From Devosia naphthalenivorans (GTDB lineage Bacteria; Pseudomonadota; Alphaproteobacteria; Rhizobiales; Devosiaceae): a DNA stretch of 64,000 nt. The stretch is from the NCBI RefSeq assembly GCF_003056355.1, contig NZ_PYVW01000019.1, positions 29,339-93,338 on the forward strand, read 5' to 3'. The notes beneath the pieces are model-generated. The model had not been told where the DNA came from, searched no databases, and saw nothing but the letters and a program-made list of their open reading frames with translations. Both the position numbers and the translations under genes were made by a program. How positions within the stretch are numbered: position 1 is the first letter of the stretch; every line of letters starts with the position of its first letter. Positions 35,476-44,828 of this stretch are shown piece by piece.

Positions 35476-36237
35476 ATGACCAACTCTCAGCGCGACCTCC
35501 ACTATCGCCTCGACGGCCAGATTTCGGTGATTACCGGCGGTGCCAGCGGCATCGGTCTCGCCACCGCCGAGCTACTGGCTGCTATGGGTGCCGGCGTGGT
35601 GATCTTGGACCAGAACATTGATCAAGCGGAGGCCGCAGCCGCCAACATCCCCGGAGCGACGGCCTTGGCACTCGATGTAACCGACGCTGGTGCCGTGGAG
35701 CAGACTTTCGATGCCGTGTCCAACATCTCCATTCTGGTTAACTGCGCCGGCATAGCGTTGCGCCACCCCGCCCTTGAACATCCCCTCGACGACTGGGATC
35801 GGGTCGCCGCCGTCAACGTCACCGGAAGCTTCCTCTGCGCCCGCGCGGCTGCGAGGCAGATGATCGCGGCGGCGCGACCGGGCAGCATCATCAATACGGC
35901 CTCGATCATGGGGCTGTCGGGCGGCGGGCTTTACCCCAATATCTCCTACCAGACGACCAAAGGGGCGCTGGTCAACATGACGCGAGCCTTGGCCGTGGAA
36001 TGGGCAGCACACCATATCCGCGTAAACGCAGTGGCACCGACTTATGTGCGCACCCCGTTCATCGCTCCATTGCTTGCACAGCCGGAACTGATGGAGCGAA
36101 TTAAGGACATGACACCGCTGCGGCGGCTTGCCGAGCCAGAGGAAGTTGCGCACGCCATAGGCTTCCTCGCCTCTCCTGCGGCCGCGATGATCACGGGGCA
36201 TACACTTCCAGTCGACGGGGGATTTCTCGCAAGATAA
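35476..36237 (+). CDS. SDR family oxidoreductase
   Basis: This 253-residue classical short-chain dehydrogenase has the cofactor loop ITGGASGIGLATAEL. Asp at VVILDQN indicates NAD preference, and NCAGIALRHP is present. The catalytic residues are Ser in NTASIMGLSGG, Tyr and Lys in SYQTTKGALVNMTRA, with the C-terminal GHTLPVDGGFLA. The ATG at 35476 follows AGCAGGAC and lies 8 bases after denD. It probably oxidises a sugar alcohol, a sugar or an acid that feeds the tetronate route; the substrate cannot be named. Confidence 0.9.
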   Translation: MTNSQRDLHYRLDGQISVITGGASGIGLATAELLAAMGAGVVILDQNIDQAEAAAANIPGATALALDVTDAGAVEQTFDAVSNISILVNCAGIALRHPALEHPLDDWDRVAAVNVTGSFLCARAAARQMIAAARPGSIINTASIMGLSGGGLYPNISYQTTKGALVNMTRALAVEWAAHHIRVNAVAPTYVRTPFIAPLLAQPELMERIKDMTPLRRLAEPEEVAHAIGFLASPAAAMITGHTLPVDGGFLAR

Positions 36238-36600
36238 CCTATTGCACACATCGCAGGAGGATGGCAGGCGGCATTTCCCAAAGCCGCATCGTCATTTCGA
36301 CGACCGGTTTGGGTACTGCGGACATTGTAGCGAAGCTCGTAAACGGAGCTGAGGATGCTTCGAAGGCGCTCGCACAACTTCGGGCCTATGGGAACTTTCC
36401 ATTGACGCGTCGACTGACCGAAGCATGATCCGATCCGAATACGCGGGCCGAGCTTATGCGCTCTACTCCCAGAAAAAGCGCGAGCTCCTCCAGTCAATCG
36501 CGTTATTGCTAGATTTACGCGCTTTTCGCGGGATATCTGAAGGTTTCCCCATTCCGCATAAACTTCCCCACATACAACCGATTACGATGAGAAGTAGCTT
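36238..36600. other. Intergenic stretch before the GMC oxidoreductase
   Basis: About 360 bases without a recognisable gene. It probably contains the promoter of the GMC gene, but I see no convincing -35/-10 pair or terminator. Confidence 0.4.
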
Positions 36601-38220
36601 ATGCCAGACCAGGAATTCGATTTCGTCATCTGCGGCGGCGGTTCTGCAGGCTGCGTTCTGGCTAACCGCTTGTCTGAAAACGGCAAGTACAGCGTCGCCC
36701 TACTAGAGGCCGGTGGCCACGACAACTGGATCTGGTTCCATATTCCGGTTGGATACCTTTTCGCTATCGGCAATCCGCGCTCTGACTGGCTGTGGAGGAC
36801 GGAGAGCAGCCCTGGCCTAAATGGTCGCGACCTCGCCTATCCCCGAGGTAAGGTGCTTGGGGGATCGTCGTCCATCAATGCAATGATTTACATGCGCGGC
36901 CAAGCCGCTGACTACGACCGGTGGCGCGACATGGGTCTCGAAGGCTGGGGCTGGGATGAGGTTCTACCCGTTTTTAAGAAGCATGAGGACAGTTGGCGCG
37001 GTGAAGGCCCACTGCATGGCACCGGTGGCGAATGGCGCGTCGAACAGCCACGTCTGCGCTGGCAGGTGCTCGATTCTTTCATCGAAGCCGCTGAAAGTGC
37101 CGGCATTCCGCGCTCGTCAGATTTCAATACAGGCACCAATGAAGGTTGCGGCTACTTTGACGTGAACCAAAAGACCGGTCGCCGCTGGAGCGCCGCTCGC
37201 GGCTTCCTTGCACCGGCGCTCAAGCGGCCTAATCTTGCTGTTTTCACCAACGCTCTGGTCCAGAGCGTCATCGTGGAGCAGGGAAAGGCAATTGGCGTTA
37301 AGCTGACGCGTGACGCTGTCCCGAGCACAATTCGGGCCCGCCGGGAAGTCATCCTCTCTGCCGGCGCTGTCGCCAGCCCCGCTATTCTCGAACGGTCCGG
37401 CATCGGGGAAGGCGCTCGGCTACAGGGCCTCGGCATCGGCGTAGTCCATGACTTGCCAGGCGTCGGGGCCAATCTGCAGGACCATCTCCAGCTCCGCCCG
37501 ATATTTAAGGTGTCGGATGTTCCAACCATGAACATGCTCTATCGGTCGCTTATCCGGCGCTGTCTGATGGGCACCGAATACCTGTTCCTCCGTCGTGGCG
37601 CGCTCACCATGGCGCCGTCGCAACTGGGCGCTTTCACTCGCTCTTCCGTTGAGCACCAAACTCCCAATATCCAGTTCCACATTCAGCCGCTTTCGCTCGA
37701 CAAGTTCGGCGATGCCATGCACAATTTCCCGGCCATTACAGTAAGCGTCTGCAACCTGCGCCCGACCAGCCGTGGCTCCGTTCATATCCGCTCGGCGGAG
37801 GCGAGCGACGCCCCGGCAATCGCCCCCAATTACCTTTCGACCGAAGAAGATAAAGAGATCGCCGCACAATCTATCCGCATTGCCCGCAAAGTAATGAGCC
37901 AGCCTCCCATGTCCCGCTATCGCGCTGAGGAATTCCGCCCCGGGGCGCATCTGGAGACCGATAGCGATCTGGCCAAGGTGGCTGGCGATATCGGAACCAC
38001 GATCTTCCATCCTGTTGGTACCGCGCGTATGGGTGTTGCTGGCGATCCAATGGCGGTTGTCGACAAGTCGCTCAAGGTATTTGGTATCGCGGGCCTCAGA
38101 GTGGTGGATGCCTCCACCATGCCGTTCATCACATCGGGTAACACCAACTCTCCCACCATTATGATCGCGGAGAAGGCGTCTGCCGCTATCCTAGAGCAAG
38201 CGGGAGCCAGGCAGCACTGA
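36601..38220 (+). CDS. GMC family FAD-dependent oxidoreductase (choline dehydrogenase-like)
   Basis: This is a 539-residue flavoenzyme of the glucose-methanol-choline family. The FAD-binding motif FVICGGGSAGCVLANRLSE is at the N-terminus. It is followed by YPRGKVLGGSSSINAMIYMRG, the GMC signature around LSAGAVASPAILERSGIG and the C-terminal active-site block IFHPVGTARMG. The last block is TSGNTNSPTIMIAEKA. Family members oxidise alcohols to aldehydes or sugars at the anomeric carbon, passing electrons to a quinone or cytochrome. Its place at the end of the tetronate locus suggests an entry step, for example alcohol or aldose oxidation, but it has its own upstream gap. Confidence 0.92.
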   Translation: MPDQEFDFVICGGGSAGCVLANRLSENGKYSVALLEAGGHDNWIWFHIPVGYLFAIGNPRSDWLWRTESSPGLNGRDLAYPRGKVLGGSSSINAMIYMRGQAADYDRWRDMGLEGWGWDEVLPVFKKHEDSWRGEGPLHGTGGEWRVEQPRLRWQVLDSFIEAAESAGIPRSSDFNTGTNEGCGYFDVNQKTGRRWSAARGFLAPALKRPNLAVFTNALVQSVIVEQGKAIGVKLTRDAVPSTIRARREVILSAGAVASPAILERSGIGEGARLQGLGIGVVHDLPGVGANLQDHLQLRPIFKVSDVPTMNMLYRSLIRRCLMGTEYLFLRRGALTMAPSQLGAFTRSSVEHQTPNIQFHIQPLSLDKFGDAMHNFPAITVSVCNLRPTSRGSVHIRSAEASDAPAIAPNYLSTEEDKEIAAQSIRIARKVMSQPPMSRYRAEEFRPGAHLETDSDLAKVAGDIGTTIFHPVGTARMGVAGDPMAVVDKSLKVFGIAGLRVVDASTMPFITSGNTNSPTIMIAEKASAAILEQAGARQH

Positions 38221-38435
38221 AACCGCAAAATCAATTGCGATGAGTCCAGCAGGTAGAACAGAGAAATGAGCCCACTAGCATGCCCGCGCTGTAGCGATCT
38301 ACGCGGTAAACGCAAAGCTGACTATTGTTTAGCCGGATAGAGCTGCGGTAATGGGCATCCTGTCGTTGGTGATGGGCGTCGTGTTCTACGTCTGCGACTG
38401 CTCGTGCGGATAGAAGTTTTCATCTGATCGAAGCT

Positions 38436-38990
38436 ATGCCGAATAGGTTTGAAGGCGCTCCAGTTGCACGCCGTCGGCGGTGGTCAGACAATTTCAAGGC
38501 AGAGATGGTTGCACGAAGACTCGAACCTGGGCGAACGGGTTAGCGCTGGGGCGGGAGATCGGGAAATTACCGTCGCAATTGTTTCGGCTGGCGGTTTGAT
38601 GCCGCCGACAAGGCCGAGGTAAAGCTGGCTGGCAGGAGCGCGACAAGCTCGGGAACAATGGCAGCTGCTGCCATCGAGCTTGTCGTTGGTGGCCTGCTGA
38701 TCCGGTTGGCGCCGATATTTATGAGGATTACCTGCGCCGGGTCCCTCGCGCCGTGCGCTCGGTATGATCCCCTGTGGTGTGAAGGTGCTCCTGGCCAGCC
38801 AACCTGTAGACTTCCGGAAAGGACGGGGCGGCTCGGTTGGTTCTGGTGCGTAGTGCCGGAGCCGGTCCGTTCAACAGCTCGCTTTATGTGTTCCGCGCCA
38901 GGCAGGCGGATCGGATCAAGGTCGTTTGGTGGGATGTGTATGGACGCCCCAGGGAATGCAAGCAAAGTCTCTTGTTGAACATGAACAAGA
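38436..38990 (+). mobile_element. IS66-family remnant (orfA and orfB pieces)
   Basis: The ATG at 38436 starts a TnpA-like piece (RRRRWSDNFKAEMVARRLEPG) that meets a stop; a neighbouring frame continues ALGREIGKLPSQLF. At 38764 a TnpB start (MIPCGVKVLLASQPVDFRKG) is broken after about 20 residues and continues in another frame as LYVFRARQADRIKVVWWD. The large IS66 transposase (orfC) is absent. The element is dead. Confidence 0.7.
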
Positions 38991-39159
38991 TGGTCCGGTG
39001 CTGACGTGTGTCCGGCCTTGCAGTGCGGCCTCATCCTGGCCGAGGGCCATATGGAAGTGCGCGGGTCAGGTCCAACACGGTACGGCGCTCGAGGTGCACA
39101 TCCCACCACTGGTTTTCCTGCCAGGTCTTGCCTGACCGGTTGTCCATATTTCGGTTGGG

Positions 39160-39365
39160 CACTAATGACCAAAGGCGGCCAGTACAACGAGGCCTGCTGC
39201 CGCACGCCTCCATTGCGACAATGCAGGGGGCTGCGCTGCCATGAACCTGTGGAACTGCGACCGAGATAGCTTCTTGCGGAAAACTACTGATCTATCAGTT
39301 GCCGCTCCGTGCACTTGAAACACGTTCTTCGCCAAATCGACCCCGATGATGGTGACCGTTTTCAT
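39160..39365 (-). mobile_element. IS110-family transposase, N-terminal fragment
   Basis: The ATG at 39365 begins TVTIIGVDLAKNVFQVHG, the first strand of an IS110-type DEDD transposase with its first acidic residue. It continues as SVVFRKKLSRSQFHRFMAAQPP and is then lost through a frameshift near 39225 (MEACGS in the adjoining frame). The rest of the gene is missing. It is unlike the intact IS1111 transposase at 43155-44186, so it comes from a different element. Confidence 0.75.
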
Positions 39366-39599
39366 GGACGCTTACCTCTCCTTTGCGTACCTTTCATCCG
39401 AACGAATTTGCACCGAACGCTGGCGCCGGAAAAGGCTGGCATCCACCCCATCTGGCATCTGTCGCCACATTGAGCAATGATCTCCCCGTCAGCTTGCCGG
39501 AGGTCCCGCACCCTGACCAGCCCGGCCAAGCCGGATATGCGTGGAGACCCAGCCTCAGTTACACCAAGCTAATACACGATCAAGCGGAGAGCAGGTTCG

Positions 39600-40409
39600 A
39601 TGCAGATTGGCAGTATGAAACGAGTTCAAACGATTTGTGGTGAGGTGCGGGTAGCCTGGCATTGTTTAGGTCATGGCCCTCCGCTTGTGTTGCTGCACGG
39701 CGGGTATGGAACATGGAAGCACTGGATTCGAAATATCGAAGAACTGTCCAAGGAATACTGGGTGCTCGCGCCGGACATGCCTGGGTTTGGAGAGTCGGAT
39801 GACCCGGACGACCTCCACTCGTTAGGATCCATTGCCCGGCCGATACTTGCAGGCTTAGATGAGCTTATCGGATCACAGGAAGCGTATGCTGTAGGTGCGT
39901 TTTCGTTCGGCGGATCAGTTGCGGCGGCGATGGTTCGCTCTTGTGCTTCTCGTATGAAAGCACTGATACTGGTTGGAAGCGGCGGCTTGAGGGTCCGGCG
40001 GCCGCCCCCTGTCCAGCTTCTGCCCTGGCGGCACCTCAGCAGCGAAGTTGAAAGGCGAGCCGTTCATCTTCATAATCTTGCAGTGTTTATGTTCAGCGAC
40101 CCATCGCGGATCGACAGCACTTCGGTAGATATACAAGCGAGTAATACACGGATGGCGAGGGTGAAGAGCCGTCCTCTATCAAGTTTGGGCCTCCTTCATG
40201 ACGTGCTCGGAGAATATGAAGGCCGCCTTTGCGGTATTTGGGGCGAAGATGATGCTACAGCGCGCGGTTACATATCAGATCGCTGCCAGCTGTTGCGGTC
40301 GTTCCACCCCAACACTCCCTTCTACACGATTCCGGAGGCCGGCCATTGGGTTCAATACGAGCGCCACAAGGAGGTGAATGTTCTTATGCTCGACTTCTTG
40401 CGGCGTTAG
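39600..40409 (+). CDS. Alpha/beta hydrolase
   Basis: This 269-residue hydrolase has the alpha/beta fold. The oxyanion strand is PPLVLLHGGYGTWKHW, with PDMPGFGESDDP after it. The nucleophile Ser is in GAFSFGGSVAAAM, the acid is likely in GIWGEDDATARGY and the His is in IPEAGHWVQYERH. The fold is shared by esterases, C-C bond hydrolases and haloalkane dehalogenases, so no substrate can be given. AGCAGG precedes the ATG. It stands alone between IS remnants; all catalytic residues are intact, so it is probably functional cargo. Confidence 0.85.
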   Translation: MQIGSMKRVQTICGEVRVAWHCLGHGPPLVLLHGGYGTWKHWIRNIEELSKEYWVLAPDMPGFGESDDPDDLHSLGSIARPILAGLDELIGSQEAYAVGAFSFGGSVAAAMVRSCASRMKALILVGSGGLRVRRPPPVQLLPWRHLSSEVERRAVHLHNLAVFMFSDPSRIDSTSVDIQASNTRMARVKSRPLSSLGLLHDVLGEYEGRLCGIWGEDDATARGYISDRCQLLRSFHPNTPFYTIPEAGHWVQYERHKEVNVLMLDFLRR

Positions 40410-41141
40410 AAAGTGCGCTTGGACCTGTGGAACAGGGGAACAAGTCCGACCAGCAGGATGGACCCAATAGACAAGCGGAATGTATCTGTACCCTGAGAGC
40501 ATCGCATCAACGATAACCCTTGTACAGCGAGGCACACTGATAGAAGTGGTGACTAAACGAGAATGGTGTTGCGAGTTCCGAAAGCCGAGATATTAAATTC
40601 GTAGCGGCAAACCCTATCCAACGCCCGCCATCTCACCCGATTCTATTGGCGGAGCTTCGCCGTCCGGTACTGAAATCGCGACCCATCCACAGGCAGCGTA
40701 CAAGTACACCTCGAGAGAACTTGGTTGTGATAATTTCAATGGGCGATATTCTGCGGTGGCCGGAGACGATAATGGAAGGTAAGGGGTTGTCTTCAAGAAT
40801 CTCGCCCGGATGGATACGATATCGATGAGCAAGACTTGCGCAAAATTTGTGCCGCCGCTGGACCCCAGCTTCGGCGGAATAGATCCGTAGACAACAACGC
40901 GCCGGAATGCTCCTGGATTGCATCGAGGATCTAGGGTTTAGTTATCGCTATCGCAACCACTCGAACGAATCACACAGACAGTCGCGCGGCTTGCCGGTGG
41001 AGAAAAGCCGGGGAGGTTCGCGCCGTGTCAGCTCTCAATTGACGGTTTGAGGCACTTGAGCAAAGGTGTGACTTGCCTGCTTGTCCAAGGGGTCTATGGT
41101 GCCTACCTACGCCCATCCACGCGCCGCGCAGACACGGAGCA
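40410..41141. other. 732-base stretch without a recognisable gene
   Basis: Several short open frames exist on both strands, but none has a ribosome-binding site or a recognisable motif. One minus-strand frame contains an HPGEIL string also found in HigA antitoxins, but the surrounding residues do not fit. It may be decayed DNA. Confidence 0.4.
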
Positions 41142-41963
41142 ATGCCAATGATCCGAGATATCCCGATACTGGTCGTGCGCACTGTTACGAAGTTAGATCA
41201 AACGTCGGAGGGCACGATTGTTATTGGCGGCTCTCACGCAGCTCCGTTCACCACGTTCCTGACACTCAAGGCGAGAGCGCACGCTGCCATTCTGCACGAT
41301 GCGGGTATTGGCCTGGAAGAGGCAGGCGTCGGAGGGCTCCGATGGGCGGAGCAGTTTGGTTTTGCGATGGCTGCGGTAGATGGTCGGACAGCTAGGATCG
41401 GTGACGGAGATGACATGCTGCAAAGAGGCCGCATAAGCCGGGTCAACCGATTTGCGAAACAGTGTGGCGTTGAAATTGGGATGAGCTGCGAGAAAGCGGC
41501 TAAGTTACTTCGTGATGCGCGCGCGGCAACTTCTTGGCCCGAGCAAATGCAAGAGACACGCCATGTCGTGTCGGTCGAGGGTCTGGACGTGGTAACGGTG
41601 GATTCTGTTGCGCTCGCCCGCGAAAGCGACAGGGGCAAAATAATTGCCACAGGCTCGCACGGAGGACAGCCTTCTGCTGGATATGCCGGCAGAATTTCTC
41701 CGAAAATGGTGCTGTTTAACGATGCGAGCTTCGGAGTGGATCATGCCGGGATCGCCTGTTTTCCCATCCTGGATGAGCTAGGGATAGCTGCAGCTTCTGT
41801 AAGTTCGTTCACTGCCCGCATCGGTGATGGGCGATCCACTTTGATGGACGGAGTAGTCTCCGCCCTTAACCGGAATGCTGCGCGAATGGGCGCATGTGAG
41901 GGGTCGCGGGCTCTGCAGCTGGTTACCTTTCTCACAACCAAAGGCAGCAACCTCTGCCTCTGA
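41142..41963 (+). CDS. Protein of unknown function with two tandem homologous domains
   Basis: This is a 273-residue protein. Its two halves are clearly related. Each begins with a GxIxxxGSH motif, then a stretch ending in (H/N)DAxxGxxxAG, then a hydrophobic segment and xTARIGDGxxxL. The first half spans about residues 20-118 (TIVIGGSHAA, HDAGIGLEEAGV, TARIGDGDDML). The second spans about 165-265 (KIIATGSHGG, NDASFGVDHAGI, TARIGDGRSTLMDG). The linker carries VVTVDSVALA. The conserved GSH, Asp and RIGDG residues suggest a ligand or metal site. I do not recognise a characterised family. GGAG before the ATG at 41142 supports the start. Confidence 0.75.
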   Translation: MPMIRDIPILVVRTVTKLDQTSEGTIVIGGSHAAPFTTFLTLKARAHAAILHDAGIGLEEAGVGGLRWAEQFGFAMAAVDGRTARIGDGDDMLQRGRISRVNRFAKQCGVEIGMSCEKAAKLLRDARAATSWPEQMQETRHVVSVEGLDVVTVDSVALARESDRGKIIATGSHGGQPSAGYAGRISPKMVLFNDASFGVDHAGIACFPILDELGIAAASVSSFTARIGDGRSTLMDGVVSALNRNAARMGACEGSRALQLVTFLTTKGSNLCL

Positions 41964-42331
41964 TTGAACGTGTCCTTAGCGGTCTCTAATCGCATGTGTA
42001 TACGCCTCCACGGGTAGTCCCTTGCCGGTTAACCGCTGGGGGAGTGCCCACGTTTTTGAGCAGGGTTTATAAAGAGTTAATCGAGCCTTTCGTCTTCACG
42101 TTCTCGAGCCTCTCTTTCTTCAGACCAGCGCCCTCACGCAACAATCGGATCTCGTCGGTCGTACATGGCACCAAGCCGTACAATGATGGCTCATTCCATT
42201 CCCACTACTTTGCGGACAGTGCGACAGCCACCTTGTTGGCGTGATTTCTGCTCGAGAGCATCAAGCCACTCGGCTAGTCCGATCTTTTGATCGGTTCATA
42301 TGAACTATGCAGCCCCGCGCCATGAATAATA
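41964..42331. other. Non-coding stretch left of the IS630 element
   Basis: No gene is recognised between the tandem-domain protein and the TA at 42330-42331 where the IS630 begins. Confidence 0.45.
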
Positions 42332-42411
42332 CCACCGGCGCTTGTGTCTGACTCGTTCGTGATATCCACGGGACAGGATTGCTGATTCCATAGGGCGGAG
42401 GAGATTCGCCC

Positions 42412-42903
42412 ATGTCGTTGACGGTTAGGATGCGGCAAGACTATTCGTCCAAGGAGCTTCGGCGTCTGGCGTCTCGGAGCAAAGATGCCAATCAAAGCCG
42501 AAGGTTGTTGTCGCTGGCCGCGGTCTTGGACGGCAGGAGCCGAGCCGATGCCGCCCGGATGGGTGGCATGGACCGACAGACACTTCGTGATTGGGTACAT
42601 CGGTTCAATGCGGGCGGTCCCGACGGATTGTTCGATCATTGGTCCGCCGGCCCGCCGTCGCGTTTGTCAGAGGAGCAGAAAGCGGAACTAGTCGAGATCG
42701 TCCAAGCTGGCCCAAACCTGGCAGTGGATGGCGTTGTCCGGTGGCGCCGAATTGACCTGCAGCGGGTCATCAAAGAGCGGTTCGGCGTCGACTATCATGA
42801 GCGTCATGTCGGTGCGCTTCTCAAGAAGCTGGGATTCTCGCACATGAGCTCCCGACCGCAACATCCCGGTCAGGATGCCGGGGTAATCGCGGCATTTAAA
42901 AAA
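42412..42903 (+). pseudogene. IS630 transposase, 5' part (164 codons)
   Basis: This encodes the N-terminal DNA-binding half of an IS630 transposase (VRMRQDYSSKELRRLASRSKD, GGMDRQTLRDWVHRFNAGG, RLSEEQKAELVEIV, ERHVGALLKKLGFSHMSSRPQHP). The frame ends at the insertion point after AAFKK. Continuing past it gives about 40 residues unlike any transposase, which belong to the noncoding end of the inserted element. Confidence 0.85.
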
Positions 42904-42918
42904 CGTATGGCTCGCCCC

Positions 42919-43154
42919 GTCTGCAAGTGCTTTGTGGGATTGGTCCGAGCAGTCTGCGCCAACGTATCCGGTCTCGGGCAAAGCCCGGCCAAGATGGAGC
43001 TTCGCGCGCTTCGATCCTCATAAATTTCACGGCGGAGAACGCCATTTTTTTAACCAGGATTTCGAAGCGCCGATCGACTGTCAGGCCATCTTTCACATAC
43101 CACATGCAGATCCCGACAGCCCTCGACGTGTAAGCGTTCTGGGCTGTTATTCAA
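42919..43154 (-). ncRNA. Candidate seekRNA/bridge-RNA region of the IS1111-type element
   Basis: This is the long noncoding end downstream of the transposase stop. In IS1111-type elements the guide RNA that pairs with donor and target is known to come from the region 3' of the transposase gene. Position and length fit. I have not folded it, so the RNA ends and its guide loops are not defined. The host site it would need to match reads gcggcatttaaaaaa/aatttcccgcg in the IS630 gene. Confidence 0.45.
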
Positions 43155-44186
43155 TCAGGCCGCGGCTGGTGTCACGCCGTGGTCAAATGGACGCCCGCTC
43201 TTGAGGACGCCGCACACGATCCTCGCCAGCTTTGCTGCAAGCGCAACCACAACGGTGTTCTTGTGCGCCCGTCCTAAAAGACCGCGCAACCATGCACCGA
43301 GTGGGGTTGTAGCGCTCGAAAGCGTCGGTAAGGCAGCACGGGCGCCGTGGATGAGCATCTTGCGCAGATACTTGTTTCCCCGCTTGGTGATGCCGAGCAT
43401 CCTGGGCTTCCCACCTGTTGTCATTTGCCTCGGGACCAGTCCTAGCCAGGCCGCCAGATCCCTGCCGCGTGTAAAAAGCTGAGCTTCACCGATTGAAGCG
43501 GTCAAGGCCGTGGCATTGAGCGGACCAATGCCAGGAATGGAGGTCAGCAGCCGGCAGGCAGCATCGGCCAGGGCATAGGATTTGAACTCCTCGTCAAAGG
43601 CCTGAATGCGCCGGTCGAGCTCGCTCCACTGTGCCTGCATGTCCTCGATCAGGACCGCGACCCTTCGGCCGAGTAGCAGCTCGCCATTGCTCCGAGCCAG
43701 ATCGAGCCATATCGCCAGTTTTCTGCGGCCTTGCGGTGCGGTAATCCCGCGCTCCAGAAGGATGGCGCGGAGTTGGTTGATCAGCGCCGTTCTTTCTCCA
43801 ACCAGGCGATCACGGGCACGATGGAGCGTCTGCATATCCAACTGCTCCTCGTCCTTGAGCTCAACGAACCGCATGGTCGGGCGAGTGGCCGCTTCCGCGA
43901 TCGCTTCGGCATCGCGATCATCGTTCTTTTGGGCTTTGACATAGGGGCGGACGTATTCGGGCGACATCAGCCGAACTTTGTGCCCTTGCGCTTCCAGAAT
44001 GCGTCCGAGGTGGTGGGCGCCGCAGCAGGCCTCCATTGCCATTGTGCAGGCAGGAAGACTTGCACCAAGCTTGATGACGCTCTCCCGCCTCATGCGCCGA
44101 CGAAGAACGACTCGACCGGCTTGGTCCAGCCCAACCACGCTACAGCTGTTCTTTCCAAGATCGATTCCGAGAACTACGACTTCCAT
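43155..44186 (-). CDS. IS110-family (IS1111 type) transposase
   Basis: This is an intact 343-residue DEDD recombinase. The N-terminal RuvC-like domain opens VVVLGIDLGKNSCSVVGLDQ with the first Asp and includes TMAMEACCGAHHLG (Glu) and VKAQKNDDRDAEAIAEAA (paired Asp). A coiled-coil middle (about 150-210) follows. The C-terminal Tnp_20 domain has LLTSIPGIGPLNATALTASIG, FTRGRDLAAWLGLVPRQMTTGGKPRMLGITKRGN with the catalytic Ser region, and KNTVVVALAAKLARI. The ATG at 44186 is the family start; the frame upstream runs into the IS630. It appears capable of activity. Confidence 0.95.
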   Translation of the reverse strand: MEVVVLGIDLGKNSCSVVGLDQAGRVVLRRRMRRESVIKLGASLPACTMAMEACCGAHHLGRILEAQGHKVRLMSPEYVRPYVKAQKNDDRDAEAIAEAATRPTMRFVELKDEEQLDMQTLHRARDRLVGERTALINQLRAILLERGITAPQGRRKLAIWLDLARSNGELLLGRRVAVLIEDMQAQWSELDRRIQAFDEEFKSYALADAACRLLTSIPGIGPLNATALTASIGEAQLFTRGRDLAAWLGLVPRQMTTGGKPRMLGITKRGNKYLRKMLIHGARAALPTLSSATTPLGAWLRGLLGRAHKNTVVVALAAKLARIVCGVLKSGRPFDHGVTPAAA

Positions 44187-44252
44187 CGCTCTACTCCTTC
44201 CCTGAATAATTCTGCCAACATGTGGCACAATGCAGGGGCGAGCCATTCCATA

Positions 44253-44828
44253 AATTTCCCGCGAGCCCTGAACGCCCATATTGGCCACCTCCCCAAAGGC
44301 AAGCCCATAGAAATTTGGTTTCAGGACGAGGCTCGCATAGGCCAGAAAAATGGCATCGTACGGCTGTGGGCGAAGCGCGGTACTCGCCCCCGGCAACCGG
44401 CAGATCAGCGTTATCAAAACGCCTATCTGTTCGGCGCCATCTGTCCGGCCAAAGGCAAGGGGGCAGGGCTGGCAATGCCCTATGCCGATACCTTCGCTAT
44501 GCAACTCCACCTTGATGGGATTAGCCGAAATGTCCAAAGGGGCGCCCATGCCGTGCTGCTGCTTGATCGCGCCGGATGGCACACCACGGCCAATCTCGCC
44601 GTCCCCAAGAACATGACGATGATCTTCCTGCCCTCTCGATCGCCCGAACTGAACCCGGTCGAGAACGTATGGCACTACCTACGGCAGAACTGGCTCTCCA
44701 ATCAGGTTTTTGACACCTACGACGCCATCATCGATGCCGCCTGCAAAGCTTGGCAAAACCTCCTCGAACAGCCCTCAACCATTACATCAATCGGGATGCG
44801 TGAATGGGCACATACTGGTCGATCATGA
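44253..44828 (+). pseudogene. IS630 transposase, 3' part (192 codons)
   Basis: This piece resumes the IS630 frame at NFPRALNAHIGHLPKGKPIEIWFQDEARIGQK with the first catalytic Asp, then LLLDRAGWHT with the second and LPSRSPELNPVENVW with the Glu. Joining codon 164 of the left part to AAT at 44253 restores AFKKNFP and one open frame of about 355 residues. Alone, this half lacks a start and the DNA-binding part. Confidence 0.85.

Larger units (their letters stand above)
42904..44252 (-). mobile_element. Complete IS110-family element, IS1111 type
   Basis: The element is 1349 bases by inference from the restored host frame. Perfect 12-base subterminal inverted repeats ATGGCTCGCCCC lie at 42907-42918 and 44235-44246, set 3 and about 6 bases in from the ends, as in the IS1111 branch of IS110. 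There is no target duplication. The intact transposase reads leftward, with only about 48 bases between it and the right repeat, but about 236 bases lie between its stop and the left repeat. Confidence 0.87.

Noticed and set aside
38567..39205. Minus-strand 212-codon frame over the IS66 remnant
   Set aside because: It is antisense to recognisable IS66 TnpA/TnpB pieces and has no motif of its own.
40633..40923. HPGEIL string suggesting a HigA antitoxin
   Set aside because: Only six residues match; no helix-turn-helix follows and no HigB toxin is adjacent.
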